DNA of 64,000 bases from Lentisphaeria bacterium (GTDB lineage Bacteria; Verrucomicrobiota; Lentisphaeria; Oligosphaerales; Oligosphaeraceae), in the NCBI GenBank assembly GCA_016287975.1, contig JAEEXV010000075.1, forward strand, positions 1 to 64,000, in the 5' to 3' direction. The notes beneath the pieces are model-generated. The model saw nothing but the letters and a program-made list of their open reading frames with translations, had not been told where the DNA came from and did not search any database. Made by a program: the position numbers and the translations under genes. How positions within the stretch are numbered: position 1 is the stretch's first letter; the number at the start of each line of letters is the position of its first letter. Shown in pieces: positions 25,500 to 34,467 of the stretch.

Positions 25500-27545
25500 A
25501 TGCGCTATCTCCTGCCACTTTTCGCCGTCTTCGCGCTCGTCTCCTGCTCCACGCCGACCGTCGTCCAGATCGCCGAGGAAAAGGCGCCGTTCACCCTGCA
25601 CGGGAACTTCTGCGACCACATGGTCCTCCAGCGCGACGTCCCCATCCGCCTCTCGGGCACCGCCAAGCCAGGGCAGACCATCATCGTCTCCCTGAGCATC
25701 TTCAAGAAATACTGCTACGCCCGAAGCAACGGCGAGTGGGAGGTCACCATGAGCACCCCCGCCCCTGGCGGCCCCTACACCCTCACCATCGACGGCGCCG
25801 CCGACACGCCGCCCCAGGTCATCCGCGACATCATGGTCGGGGATGTCTGGCTCTGCGCGGGCACCGGGCAGCTGATGATGCCCGTCTGGTCCGACAAGCC
25901 CGACTGGCGCCTCCCCGACGGCGAGGCCATCGTCCTCGACAACCGCAACACCAGCCAGATCCGCTTCTTCGACTGCACTCCCGCGCGCTTCGGGTCCCCC
26001 CTCGGCCCGCAGGCCGACCCGCGCGGACAGTGGATGGTCCCCGACCCCCGCATCATCTCCGGCTCCTCCGCCCTCGCCTACCTCTTCGCCCAGAACCTCC
26101 AGCAGAGCCTCCACGTCCCCATCGGCATCATCCTTTGCGCCTGGGACGGCACCCGCATCCAGCCGTGGATCAGCGAACAGGGCTTCATGGCGGGCCGCCA
26201 CAAGGAGGAGCAGCGCACGATCCAGGCGCTCCGCTTCAAGACGCCGGAATCCCTCGCCCGCGAGGAAGCCCTCCGCAACCAGCTCATCGCCTGGCGCGTC
26301 ACCCTCAACGGCCTCGAAAGCGAGGACGACCGCCTCGCCGCCCAAGAGTGGGCCTCCCCTGAACTCGACGACAGCGCGGCGCCGTGGCAATCCCTCCCCG
26401 CCGAGCAGACCGTCATCCCCGACGGGCGCGTCGGCTTCCACTGGCTCCGCTACCGGATGGACAACCTCCCCACCTCCTGGCGCCACCAGCAGCTCACCCT
26501 CCAGCTCGGCATCATAGACGGCCTGGAGGAGGTCTATGTCAACGGCACCCTGATCGACGCCGCCGACACCTCCATCCTCCCCGAGTGGAAATACCCGCGC
26601 ACCTACCTCATCCCCGGCACCCTCGCCACCACCAACCAGCTCGTCATCGCCCTGCGCATCGCCAACCTCACCCCTGGCGGCGGCCTCGTCAGCCACCCCT
26701 CGGAGCGCCGCCTCAGCCGCACCAGCCACCCCACCACGCGGATCCCGCTCAACGGCAACTGGCGCTACCGCCAGGAGTGCACCTTCAAGCCAGACCAGAT
26801 CCCCATCCGCCCCGACAAGGACCTCCCCCTGAGTTCCAAGAACTTCCCCGCCACCATCTTCAACGCCATGATCGCCCCCTGGACCAGATACCCCATCCGA
26901 GGCGTCCTCTGGGCGCATGGCGACGCCGACCTCAAGCAGGCCGACGAATACGTCTACTATCTGCGCACCCTCGTCAACGACTGGAGAAGCGCCTGGGGCA
27001 ACAAGTCCATGCCCTTCCTCATCTGCCAGCTCGGCTCCAATCCCGAGGCGGGGGAGGAATGGGAGAAAATCCGCACGGCCCAGGAGAAGATGCTTGACTT
27101 CCCCCAGGTCTACATGCTCGCCAACGACTTCCCCCACTCGAAACTCGCCGACACCTGCTCGCAAATCGCCCAGAACCTCTCGGGGAAGGCGTTGTCCCTC
27201 AGCGGCGCGCAGGTCGAGACCATCGACCAAGGCCCCACCCCCATCATCGCCACCCGCGAAAACACCGGCCTCCGCATCCGATTCTCCAACGTCGGACAGG
27301 GGCTCGTCATCAGCAGGGGCGACGCGCTCTTCGGCTTCGAAATCGCGGGCGAGGACGGGCAGTTCCACGCCGCCAAGGCCGTCATTGACGGCAACAGCGT
27401 CCTGCTCACCTCCCCCGAAGTCCCGCAGCCCCTCCAGGCCCGCTACGGCTGGCAGGGCCAGAGCGAGAAACTCAACCTCGCCAACCAGTCGGGCTTCCTC
27501 GCCGAGCCATTCCGAATCGACACCCGCAAGAAGTCCACCCGATGA
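25500..27545 (+). CDS. Sialate O-acetylesterase-like lipoprotein, probably catalytically dead
   Basis: The start at 25500 gives a lipoprotein leader with lipobox LVSC and Cys16 as the anchor. The fold follows sialate O-acetylesterases: a beta-sandwich, then GDVWLCAGTGQLMMPV (115-130). That aligns with the family's GEVWLCSGQSNM, in which Ser is the nucleophile. Here no Ser stands at that place. A jelly-roll insert (about 280-430) follows, then GVLWAHGDAD where GVLWYQGESN is expected, and 'ANDFPHSKL' where the D-x-x-H pair should be. All signature sites have changed while the fold seems intact, so a glycan-binding role is more likely than esterase activity. There is no ribosome site. Confidence 0.8.
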   Translation: MRYLLPLFAVFALVSCSTPTVVQIAEEKAPFTLHGNFCDHMVLQRDVPIRLSGTAKPGQTIIVSLSIFKKYCYARSNGEWEVTMSTPAPGGPYTLTIDGAADTPPQVIRDIMVGDVWLCAGTGQLMMPVWSDKPDWRLPDGEAIVLDNRNTSQIRFFDCTPARFGSPLGPQADPRGQWMVPDPRIISGSSALAYLFAQNLQQSLHVPIGIILCAWDGTRIQPWISEQGFMAGRHKEEQRTIQALRFKTPESLAREEALRNQLIAWRVTLNGLESEDDRLAAQEWASPELDDSAAPWQSLPAEQTVIPDGRVGFHWLRYRMDNLPTSWRHQQLTLQLGIIDGLEEVYVNGTLIDAADTSILPEWKYPRTYLIPGTLATTNQLVIALRIANLTPGGGLVSHPSERRLSRTSHPTTRIPLNGNWRYRQECTFKPDQIPIRPDKDLPLSSKNFPATIFNAMIAPWTRYPIRGVLWAHGDADLKQADEYVYYLRTLVNDWRSAWGNKSMPFLICQLGSNPEAGEEWEKIRTAQEKMLDFPQVYMLANDFPHSKLADTCSQIAQNLSGKALSLSGAQVETIDQGPTPIIATRENTGLRIRFSNVGQGLVISRGDALFGFEIAGEDGQFHAAKAVIDGNSVLLTSPEVPQPLQARYGWQGQSEKLNLANQSGFLAEPFRIDTRKKSTR

Positions 27546-27587
27546 CGTTTCCCCCCGCTTTCACCGCCCCTTGATGCGTGCATCCCT

Positions 27588-29516
27588 ATGCGTCTGCTTG
27601 TTGCCATCTATGCCTTCCACGCCGGCACCGCCCAAAGCCAGGACGCCTGCGGACTTCTCACCGAGGCCCCGCAGCACGGCCAGGAAGTCACCCTGCTGAC
27701 TTCCCCAGGGCAGCAACTGCCTGAATGCACCAGGGGCCTCCGCATCCTCCAGCCATCCCTCGGCGGAGCCCTCGTCCCCCAGTGGATCCGGTTCCGACGC
27801 TTCGCCGACGCATTCGCCCAGGCCGCCGCCTCGGGCGAATACGACCGCACCATCGCGCTGGACGAACTGCCTGGCGCCGATTGCCACATCTCGCTGGTAT
27901 ACAACGAGACCGATCAATTATTCCCCGAGGGCTTCGCCGCCTGGTTCTCGCCCGCCGCACGCCTCCGCTACACCCTGCGCCAGCAGCTCTATCTGCCGCC
28001 GAGCGCCACCCGCATCTGCTATCTCTCCCGACAGCAATACCACCTCCTCCAGAACCGCTTCGGGCTGCCGCAGCAGCGCCTCTTCCCGCTGCCGCCAGGG
28101 CTCCCCTCCCACTGGAATCCGCCTGAATCCGAAGAGGAGACCAGCCAGTGCCGCGCGAGCCTCCTCAAACGGCTCTCCCTTCCCGCCAGCGCCCGCCTCA
28201 TCCTGCAATGCACGGACCACTGGAAGGAACACGGCGTCGACCTCGCCCTCCAGTCCCTCGCCCACATGCCCGCCAAACTGCGCGCGCAGTGCCACTTCCT
28301 GCTCTGCTCCTCCATCGGCGACGACAACAGCCTCGCCGCCCTCGCCAACGAATGCGGCTTCCCCTTCAGGCAGGTCCATGTCATCCCGCGCGACGGCAAC
28401 CTGCGGCCGATCTTCCTCGGCGCGGATCTCCTCATCCATCCCGCGCGGCAGGCCACCGCCACCCCCGTCCTCCTGCAGGCGCTGGCCTCCCACCTCCCCG
28501 TCATCTGCACCTCCCTCTGCACCTACAGCGCCTACGTGCAGAATGCGGGATGCCCCGTCATCCCCGCCAACCCCATCCACCGCGAGACCATCGACGACGC
28601 CCTCGCCTTCACCCTGCCGCAGCTCGCCGTGCTGCGCCACGCCGTCTCCGAATACGCCGCCCGCCACCGTTTCGGCGCCCGCACCGAGGCCTTCCTCGAC
28701 ATCCTCGCCAACCACTGCCCGCGCCAGCACTCGGGGGCAATCCACCTGAAGCCCGACCACCTGGAACTCATCCTTGAAGAGCACCGGCGCCAAATCGACG
28801 CCTCCAGCGCCCTCAAGAACCAGGCCAAGCGCGCCGTCACCCGCGTCAAGACGCCAAAGGGCTCCTTCATCGTCAAGGAATTCCGCCCGCGCTGGTTCGG
28901 CCACCACAAGGCTCTCTGCCAAGAGGCCTGCGACGCCACCCGCCTCATGCGCGGCTATACCCCGCCCTGCACCGACCCGATCTCCGTCCCGAACTCCAGA
29001 AGCGCATTCCTCGTCCTCCAGGACTGCGGCGCGGGCAACTTCTACGAAACCGCCTACAGCCAACGCCCCAACTCCACGCTGCTCTACCACGCCTGCGGCG
29101 CGCTGCTTGCCGACCTGCACACCTCAGGGCTCTACCACGCCGACACCAAGCCCACGAACTTCGTCGCCAACGACCTCTGCCAGAACTCCTGCAACCGCCC
29201 CGTCTGCCTCGTCGACTGCGACCACGTGACCCGCTACCAGCCACCCGTCCCCATGAGCCTGCGCATCCGCAACGCCGCGCAGTTCCTCGCGGGCACGGGC
29301 AAACTCGCGCGCATGGACGAGAAACTCTGGCACACGCTCCTCAAGGCCTTCTGCAAAGGCTACGAGACCCACGCCAACCTCAACGCCGCCGAAATCGAGC
29401 AGTTCTGGCACCAGGTGCGCCTCCTGATCGTGTCCCCTGGCAAGATCGAGGTCAACCTGCCCCCAGGGCTCATCGCCCCGCCCGTCGCCCCGACCGAAAT
29501 CGTCGCAGTACGGTAG
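27588..29516 (+). CDS. Glycosyltransferase fused to WaaP/Kdo-type kinase
   Basis: Two enzymes in one chain of 642 residues. Residues 1-380 look like a GT-B glycosyltransferase: MRLLVAIYAFHAGTAQSQ at the start, and a nucleotide-sugar half with 'ILQCTDHWKEHGVDLALQSL' and 'GADLLIHPARQATATPVLLQ'. Residues 410-630 are a lipopolysaccharide-type small kinase. VKEF lies on an early strand, the catalytic loop is Y-H517-A-D519-T-K521-P-T-N524, and the metal motif is D543-C-D545. In Gram-negative bacteria WaaG adds core glucose and WaaP phosphorylates heptose, so a transferase-kinase fusion fits building and phosphorylating the LPS core. The chain has no membrane segment. No ribosome site was seen. Confidence 0.85.
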   Translation: MRLLVAIYAFHAGTAQSQDACGLLTEAPQHGQEVTLLTSPGQQLPECTRGLRILQPSLGGALVPQWIRFRRFADAFAQAAASGEYDRTIALDELPGADCHISLVYNETDQLFPEGFAAWFSPAARLRYTLRQQLYLPPSATRICYLSRQQYHLLQNRFGLPQQRLFPLPPGLPSHWNPPESEEETSQCRASLLKRLSLPASARLILQCTDHWKEHGVDLALQSLAHMPAKLRAQCHFLLCSSIGDDNSLAALANECGFPFRQVHVIPRDGNLRPIFLGADLLIHPARQATATPVLLQALASHLPVICTSLCTYSAYVQNAGCPVIPANPIHRETIDDALAFTLPQLAVLRHAVSEYAARHRFGARTEAFLDILANHCPRQHSGAIHLKPDHLELILEEHRRQIDASSALKNQAKRAVTRVKTPKGSFIVKEFRPRWFGHHKALCQEACDATRLMRGYTPPCTDPISVPNSRSAFLVLQDCGAGNFYETAYSQRPNSTLLYHACGALLADLHTSGLYHADTKPTNFVANDLCQNSCNRPVCLVDCDHVTRYQPPVPMSLRIRNAAQFLAGTGKLARMDEKLWHTLLKAFCKGYETHANLNAAEIEQFWHQVRLLIVSPGKIEVNLPPGLIAPPVAPTEIVAVR

Positions 29517-29525
29517 CCCCTGCTT

Positions 29526-30410
29526 ATGTTCGAGAACGCCCTGCTCTCCCTGGATTCCCGACGCCGCGTCACGGCCGGCTCCCCAAAAGCCCTCCGCGAC
29601 GCCATCCGCCGCGGCGGCGATCTGCGCATCTATACGGGCTTCAAGCACAACGAGCATATCGACGTCCATTCCGACAACCCCGAACTGATCCACGAGATCT
29701 CCGATTTCCGCGTGACCTGGCTCCTCGACGACCGCTGGGTCGCGGGCGCCATGAACCTGCGCATGCCCGTCGTACCTCCTGGCATCTTCGGGCCGCGCCC
29801 GTCCTGGTCCTTCTTCCTCTACAACGAGGACGGCTCCCAGGCCATCGCGCGCCCGTTCCTCGACGGGCAGACGCGCGTGCCCCCCACTGGCGAGTTCCCC
29901 GCCGTCTCCCCCGCCGACATGCCCAAATACCACACTTTGAGCGACTTCGACCAGGGGACCAACGCCCCTTCCCAGAACTTCGTCTACGACTTCGAGGCCT
30001 ACCACTTCTTCGTCAACGACTGCTGGGAGGAGATCTACGCCCATGACGCCCAGGGCACCCCCCTCCTCGGCTCCTACGACGACCTCACCTCCGCCTTCCT
30101 CGCCAACCGCGAACTCAAGGCCGCCATCCGCGACTTCGGCCGCGCCCCTGGAGAACCGACCTGCGAACTCTTCACCCATCTCGGCTCGGGATACCAGAAC
30201 ACCGAAACCCGAAACTTCTGCATCAACTCACAGCCCGTCGTCGTCGTCCAGCCCGCCATCCCCCTGCGATATGCCAGCGGCAACTGGTCTTTCGGAAACA
30301 TGATCCTCCGCTCCAACGGCGAAGTGACCTACTGGAAGTGCGACCCCTATCTCATGCAATACTCCAAGGTCACCTGCCGCTGCCCCATCCGATATTTCGC
30401 CCGCCGCTGA
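29526..30410 (+). CDS. Uncharacterised protein, 294 aa
   Basis: Not recognised. It is soluble, with no signal peptide or membrane segment, and seems largely beta-stranded with many aromatic residues (ISDFRVTWLLDDRWVAG, 'PSWSFFLYNEDGSQAIA', 'GNWSFGNMILRSNGEVTYW'). Three Cys residues lie near the C-terminal end. It begins nine bases after the transferase-kinase fusion and probably shares its transcript, which points loosely to cell-envelope work. No catalytic motif stands out. It is followed by direct repeats and then by the convergent MATE gene. Confidence 0.7.
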   Translation: MFENALLSLDSRRRVTAGSPKALRDAIRRGGDLRIYTGFKHNEHIDVHSDNPELIHEISDFRVTWLLDDRWVAGAMNLRMPVVPPGIFGPRPSWSFFLYNEDGSQAIARPFLDGQTRVPPTGEFPAVSPADMPKYHTLSDFDQGTNAPSQNFVYDFEAYHFFVNDCWEEIYAHDAQGTPLLGSYDDLTSAFLANRELKAAIRDFGRAPGEPTCELFTHLGSGYQNTETRNFCINSQPVVVVQPAIPLRYASGNWSFGNMILRSNGEVTYWKCDPYLMQYSKVTCRCPIRYFARR

Positions 30411-30428
30411 CCCGCATAGCCACGCCCG

Positions 30429-30541
30429 CCATCCTGGCGCGGGAAAGGCACGCCCCGCAGTGCAGCCGGTCTGTGCCGCGCCATTCCTGGCTCGAGCGTC
30501 CTGTGCCGCGCCATTTTTGGCGCGGGAAAGGCGCGCCCCGC
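30429..30541. repeat. Interleaved GC-rich direct repeats between convergent genes
   Basis: Two near-identical copies of a 30-31 base block (CCAT..TGGCGCGGGAAAGG, then CACGCCCCGC or CGCGCCCCGC) lie at 30429-30458 and 30511-30541. A second motif CTGTGCCGCGCCATT occurs at 30471-30485 and 30501-30515. They fill the gap between two converging genes and contain short self-complementary parts (GGCGCG/CGCGCC), so the repeat may also serve as a two-way terminator. Confidence 0.8.
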
Positions 30542-30552
30542 GAGGCGGCGGT

Positions 30553-31908
30553 CTATGAAGTGAACTGCGCGCGCCGTTTCCAGCCGCCCGAGCGGTATCG
30601 CCAGACAAAGCAGGTGACGCGCACGACCCAGTCGGCGATCATGGCGGACCACACGGCCAGGGCGCCAGTATGGAAGATCGCGGCGAGGAGATAGCTGCAA
30701 CCGATGCGCACCGCGAACATGGAGACGATGGAGACGATCATCGTGAACTTGACGTCGTTCGCGGCGCGCAGCGCATTGGGGAAGACGAACGAGGCGGGCC
30801 ACAGCAGCACCCCGAATCCCAGGTGGATGCACGCGAGCGTGCCGCCCAGGTTGAGCACCTCGGGCGTCAGTTTCCCGTAGCATTTCAGCAGCAGCGGCAT
30901 CACCGCCAGCACTATCAGCGCGTTGACGGCGCACACGGCATACGCCCACCGCATCATCTTGCGGATGTAGTAGCGGCACTGCCCCTCGTCGCCCGCCCCC
31001 ACCGACTGCCCGACCACCGTGATCATCGCCAGCCCGAAGCCGATGCCGCACAGGATCGTCAGCCCGCCGATATTGTTGCCGACCGCGTTCGCCGCGATCT
31101 GCACCGTCCCATACCCCGCGATCAGCCCCACCACCAGCACCCGCCCCAGCTGGAACAGCCCGCTCTCGATCCCGTTGGGCACCCCGATGAACAGGATGCG
31201 CCGCACCAGCCCCCAGTGGATGTGGAAGGGCTCATGCCAGTCCACATAGACGGGGCGTGTCCGCTGGCTCAGGATGCACAGCACCATCGCCATCGCGGCG
31301 ATGCGCGAGAGCAGCGTCGCCGTCGCCGCACCCGCGACGCCCTGCTTCAGCACGAAGATGAAGATGTAGTTCCCGATGACATTGAGCACATTCGTCACGG
31401 TCGAACTGTACATCGACCACTGCGAGCATTTCATCGCGCGCAGCAGCGACGTGCAGGAGCAGTAGACGGCGATGACGGGGTAGGTGCACGCCGTCACCCG
31501 AAAATACGCGACTGCCTCGTGGAGCACGTCTGGCGGCAGGTTTCCGAAGACGAGGCGCAGGAGATGCCTGTTCCCCAGTTCGCAGCCCAAAGTCAGCAGC
31601 AGCCCGAAGACCAGGTTCAGCACCAGCAGCTGCCGCGCGCTCGAACGCGCGTCCGCCTCCTTCTTCGCCCCCAGGAACTGCGCCGCCACCACCGCCCCGC
31701 CCGTCGCCAGCGCGAAGTAGATGTTGCCGATGAAGTTGTTCACCATGTCCACCAGCGACACCCCCGACACGCTCGCGTCCCCCTGCGACGAGATCATCAT
31801 CGTGTCGATCATCCCGACGCTCACGAACAGCATCTGCTCTATGATCATCGGGATGACCAGCTTCACCAGGTCGCGGTTGCTGAACAGGGTGTATTTCGGC
31901 GTCTCCAT
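30553..31908 (-). CDS. MATE family efflux transporter
   Basis: A 451-residue, twelve-helix transporter of the MATE/MatE fold. The two halves start with similar motifs, LVIPMIIEQMLFVSVGMIDTM in TM1 and 'IGVPNGIESGLFQLGRVLVVG' in TM7. Both place a polar or acidic residue in the membrane, as in cation-coupled drug exporters. The family exports drugs or cationic metabolites in exchange for sodium or protons. The N-terminal Met codon precedes 'ETPKYTLFSNRDLVKLVIP', typical for the family. It stands apart from the preceding minus-strand gene by 25 bases and may be the last gene of that unit. The ribosome site is unclear. Confidence 0.93.
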   Translation of the reverse strand: METPKYTLFSNRDLVKLVIPMIIEQMLFVSVGMIDTMMISSQGDASVSGVSLVDMVNNFIGNIYFALATGGAVVAAQFLGAKKEADARSSARQLLVLNLVFGLLLTLGCELGNRHLLRLVFGNLPPDVLHEAVAYFRVTACTYPVIAVYCSCTSLLRAMKCSQWSMYSSTVTNVLNVIGNYIFIFVLKQGVAGAATATLLSRIAAMAMVLCILSQRTRPVYVDWHEPFHIHWGLVRRILFIGVPNGIESGLFQLGRVLVVGLIAGYGTVQIAANAVGNNIGGLTILCGIGFGLAMITVVGQSVGAGDEGQCRYYIRKMMRWAYAVCAVNALIVLAVMPLLLKCYGKLTPEVLNLGGTLACIHLGFGVLLWPASFVFPNALRAANDVKFTMIVSIVSMFAVRIGCSYLLAAIFHTGALAVWSAMIADWVVRVTCFVWRYRSGGWKRRAQFTS

Positions 31909-31933
31909 TCGGGCGGGCGTTCGCGACCTCGTC

Positions 31934-34453
31934 TCACCGCTTCAACGCGGCGTCGATCTCCGCCTGCAGGGCGGGGAAGTCGACGGTGGAGGGGGCATTG
32001 GGATCGTCGGTGAGCACGAAGGAATCCAGCGACCCGAAGTCCAGCAGCACCTTCGCGCCCTGGATGCGCGGCCTGCCGTTGCCGCCAAGCAGGCGGACCT
32101 TGGCGGCGTCCCCGCCAGGCCACGCGATGGCGACCTCGCCCAGTTTCTTCTGCGTGACGTTCACGAGGAAGACGTAGTTCGCGCCGCCGCAGTCGAGGGT
32201 GATCTGGCGGACATCCTGGTTCGAGACGGCCGCCTGGACGCGGGCGCGCGGCGAAAGCAGCGCCGCCTCCAGCGCGCGCAGTTCCGGCATGATGCCCTTG
32301 AGGTAGCCGAGGCGCATGTTCGGATCGCTGAAGATGCCCGAGTTGGGGACGGTCTCGCCGTACTTGACGGCAGGGTCGCCGAGTTTGTACGGCATCATGC
32401 CGCGCACGCCCGCGGTGACGCCCGCGAAGACCGAGGCGCGCAGTTCATGGCAGGTCATCGCGCGATGGTTGCCGCGGTACTTGGCGAAGCTGTTCCGCTC
32501 GAAGGCCATCGGCACATAGCAGACGGCCTCGCGCCCGACCTGCTCCACCACCGCCCGCAGCTGGTTCGCCAGCGCCACGATCGGGATGCTGAAGTAGTCG
32601 CGCGGGTTGGCCAGCGGGCTGGGGTAGATGTCAGGCCAGTGCACGTCGCAATGGCCCTTCTTGCTGATGCAGCCCGCGCCCGAGTTGTCGCAGCCCATCA
32701 CCAGATGCCAGGGGTCGTGCTCGCGCAGGAACTCGTAGACGGCCTTGAGATTGCGCACCGACTCGGGGCCGCGCGGCTCGTCGTAGAGGTACCACCCCAG
32801 CAGCGCGGGATGCTTCCCCACCGCCTTGATCAGCGCCAGCGTCCGCGCCTGCAGTTCTCGGTCGAAGCTGGCGTGGCGCCTGCCCTGCAGCAGGAAGCCC
32901 TTGTCCTCCTGGCGGATGCGGTGGAAGGGCCGCATCACCACCTTGAGCCCGTTCGCGTGCGCCTGGTCCAGATAGGCGACAATGCCAGGGATCTCCCGCA
33001 TGTTGACCGTGTACGAATGCACCGTGTTGCAGCCAGATGCCGCCAGCAGCGCGAAGGCGTCCTCGTGCACCCCGTAGAAGCCCCGCATGTAATACGGCTT
33101 CCCGTTGAGCACCAGCCGCCGCTCCGCGTCGATCCACACCTCGTTGCCGCCCTGCGGCGCCACGACGCGCACCTCCTTCTCCAGCCGCCCCAGCACCTTG
33201 CCGCCGCGGGACATCGTGACCACGACCTTCACCCTGCCAGGCTTCACCCCCGCCAGCGGCACCTTCCATTCGGCGCAGTCGGCAGGCGAGAGCACCCGCC
33301 GAGGCGCCAGCACCGCCCCGCCCTCATGCCGCGCCTCGGCCTCGATGCGGCACGCCTTCAGCATCTCCGCGCCGACGCGCGGCGTGATGCGGAAGCGCGC
33401 CGTCTTGTCCGCCATCGCCGATAGGACGGCGTCCCGATGGAACGGCCACAGCGTCTCGACCGTGCATGGCGCGACCTCCACGGGACGCTCGGCGCGCCCC
33501 GTCCAGACCAGCCCCCGCCCGTCCCGCAGGAACAACTGGCAGCGATAGAGGCCGCTGCCCGCGATCTTCAACGGCAGCCGAAAGGCCACCGCGCCGTCCT
33601 TGACCTCGAACAGATCCCCGACGAAGTCCACCTGCCGACGCCCCGCGTCCAAGACGCGGCAATGCAGCGACACCTTGCCTGTGAGTGCGGTGCGGACGGC
33701 GCCGACCAGCTGGCAGCGCACCGCCTCGCCGTCCATCTCCGTCGCGATGTCGAGGGCCGCGAGGGAATTGAGGAAGCGGTTTCCCTCCAGTCCGAGGCCA
33801 GTCAGGCGGGCATAGCTGTCCAGTTCCTGGAACTTCAGCGACGCGGGGAAGGCGGAGCGCTCCGCCTGGCTGCCGTTGTAGTTCTCGCGGCCGCAGAGGA
33901 ACCGCCATTCGTCGGGATGGCAGTCGGGAAAGGCGGCGAAGGGGATGTAGAGCTCCAGCTGCCAGCCGCCGTTCACGCGCCGCCCCGCCGCCTTCGCCAG
34001 GGAATCCCACTTGCCGTCCGAGGATCCGCCGCGCGAAAAGGTGTCATAGACCGCGCCGTCGGGATTGACGATGATCTGGTAGTATTCGCGGATGTTGTGG
34101 TCGGGGCTGACATCCGGCGCGGTCGAGAAGAAGACCTCGACGCAGTCGTCGTGCCACACCGCGTCGTCGTGCTGGCGCGGCTCGCTCTTGACGGCCGCGT
34201 CGCGGCAATCCCAGAACATCCAGATGCCTCCGTCGTCCCGCAGCATCTTGAACCGCGTCGGCTCGGCGGCAGGCTCCGCGCCAGGGCCGAGGCGGGTGAA
34301 GCCCTCCGCCCAGGGGGCCTGCCGCCAGGCGGCCTCGTCGGCCTTCCCGTCCAGCACCATCGCCTCCTTCGCGCGGACGAGTTTCCATTCCGGCAGCGCG
34401 GCGGCGGCCAGCGCGGCGCACAGCATCATCCAAACCAGCAGCGTCTGCTTCAT
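31934..34453 (-). CDS. Secreted protein with CBM9-like domain and glycoside-hydrolase-like barrel
   Basis: A signal peptide covers residues 1-20. A CBM9/DOMON-like sandwich follows (about 25-225: 'LDGKADEAAWRQAPWAEGF', 'HDDCVEVFFSTAPDVS'). Next are Ig-like strands, and from about 425 a barrel of GH2/GH5 style: RRLVLNGKPYYMRGFYGVHE, 'GCNTVHSYTV', 'LLGWYLYDEPRGPESV' with a likely acid/base Glu in DEP, and later 'YPSPLANPRDY'. The catalytic partner is not certain. GGGAGG seven bases before the ATG at 34453 decides the start; two in-frame ATGs lie just upstream. The LamG gene ends 14 bases before, so both secreted proteins come from one transcript and probably act on the same polysaccharide. Confidence 0.8.
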   Translation of the reverse strand: MKQTLLVWMMLCAALAAAALPEWKLVRAKEAMVLDGKADEAAWRQAPWAEGFTRLGPGAEPAAEPTRFKMLRDDGGIWMFWDCRDAAVKSEPRQHDDAVWHDDCVEVFFSTAPDVSPDHNIREYYQIIVNPDGAVYDTFSRGGSSDGKWDSLAKAAGRRVNGGWQLELYIPFAAFPDCHPDEWRFLCGRENYNGSQAERSAFPASLKFQELDSYARLTGLGLEGNRFLNSLAALDIATEMDGEAVRCQLVGAVRTALTGKVSLHCRVLDAGRRQVDFVGDLFEVKDGAVAFRLPLKIAGSGLYRCQLFLRDGRGLVWTGRAERPVEVAPCTVETLWPFHRDAVLSAMADKTARFRITPRVGAEMLKACRIEAEARHEGGAVLAPRRVLSPADCAEWKVPLAGVKPGRVKVVVTMSRGGKVLGRLEKEVRVVAPQGGNEVWIDAERRLVLNGKPYYMRGFYGVHEDAFALLAASGCNTVHSYTVNMREIPGIVAYLDQAHANGLKVVMRPFHRIRQEDKGFLLQGRRHASFDRELQARTLALIKAVGKHPALLGWYLYDEPRGPESVRNLKAVYEFLREHDPWHLVMGCDNSGAGCISKKGHCDVHWPDIYPSPLANPRDYFSIPIVALANQLRAVVEQVGREAVCYVPMAFERNSFAKYRGNHRAMTCHELRASVFAGVTAGVRGMMPYKLGDPAVKYGETVPNSGIFSDPNMRLGYLKGIMPELRALEAALLSPRARVQAAVSNQDVRQITLDCGGANYVFLVNVTQKKLGEVAIAWPGGDAAKVRLLGGNGRPRIQGAKVLLDFGSLDSFVLTDDPNAPSTVDFPALQAEIDAALKR

Positions 34454-34467
34454 CGTCATTCCTCCCG

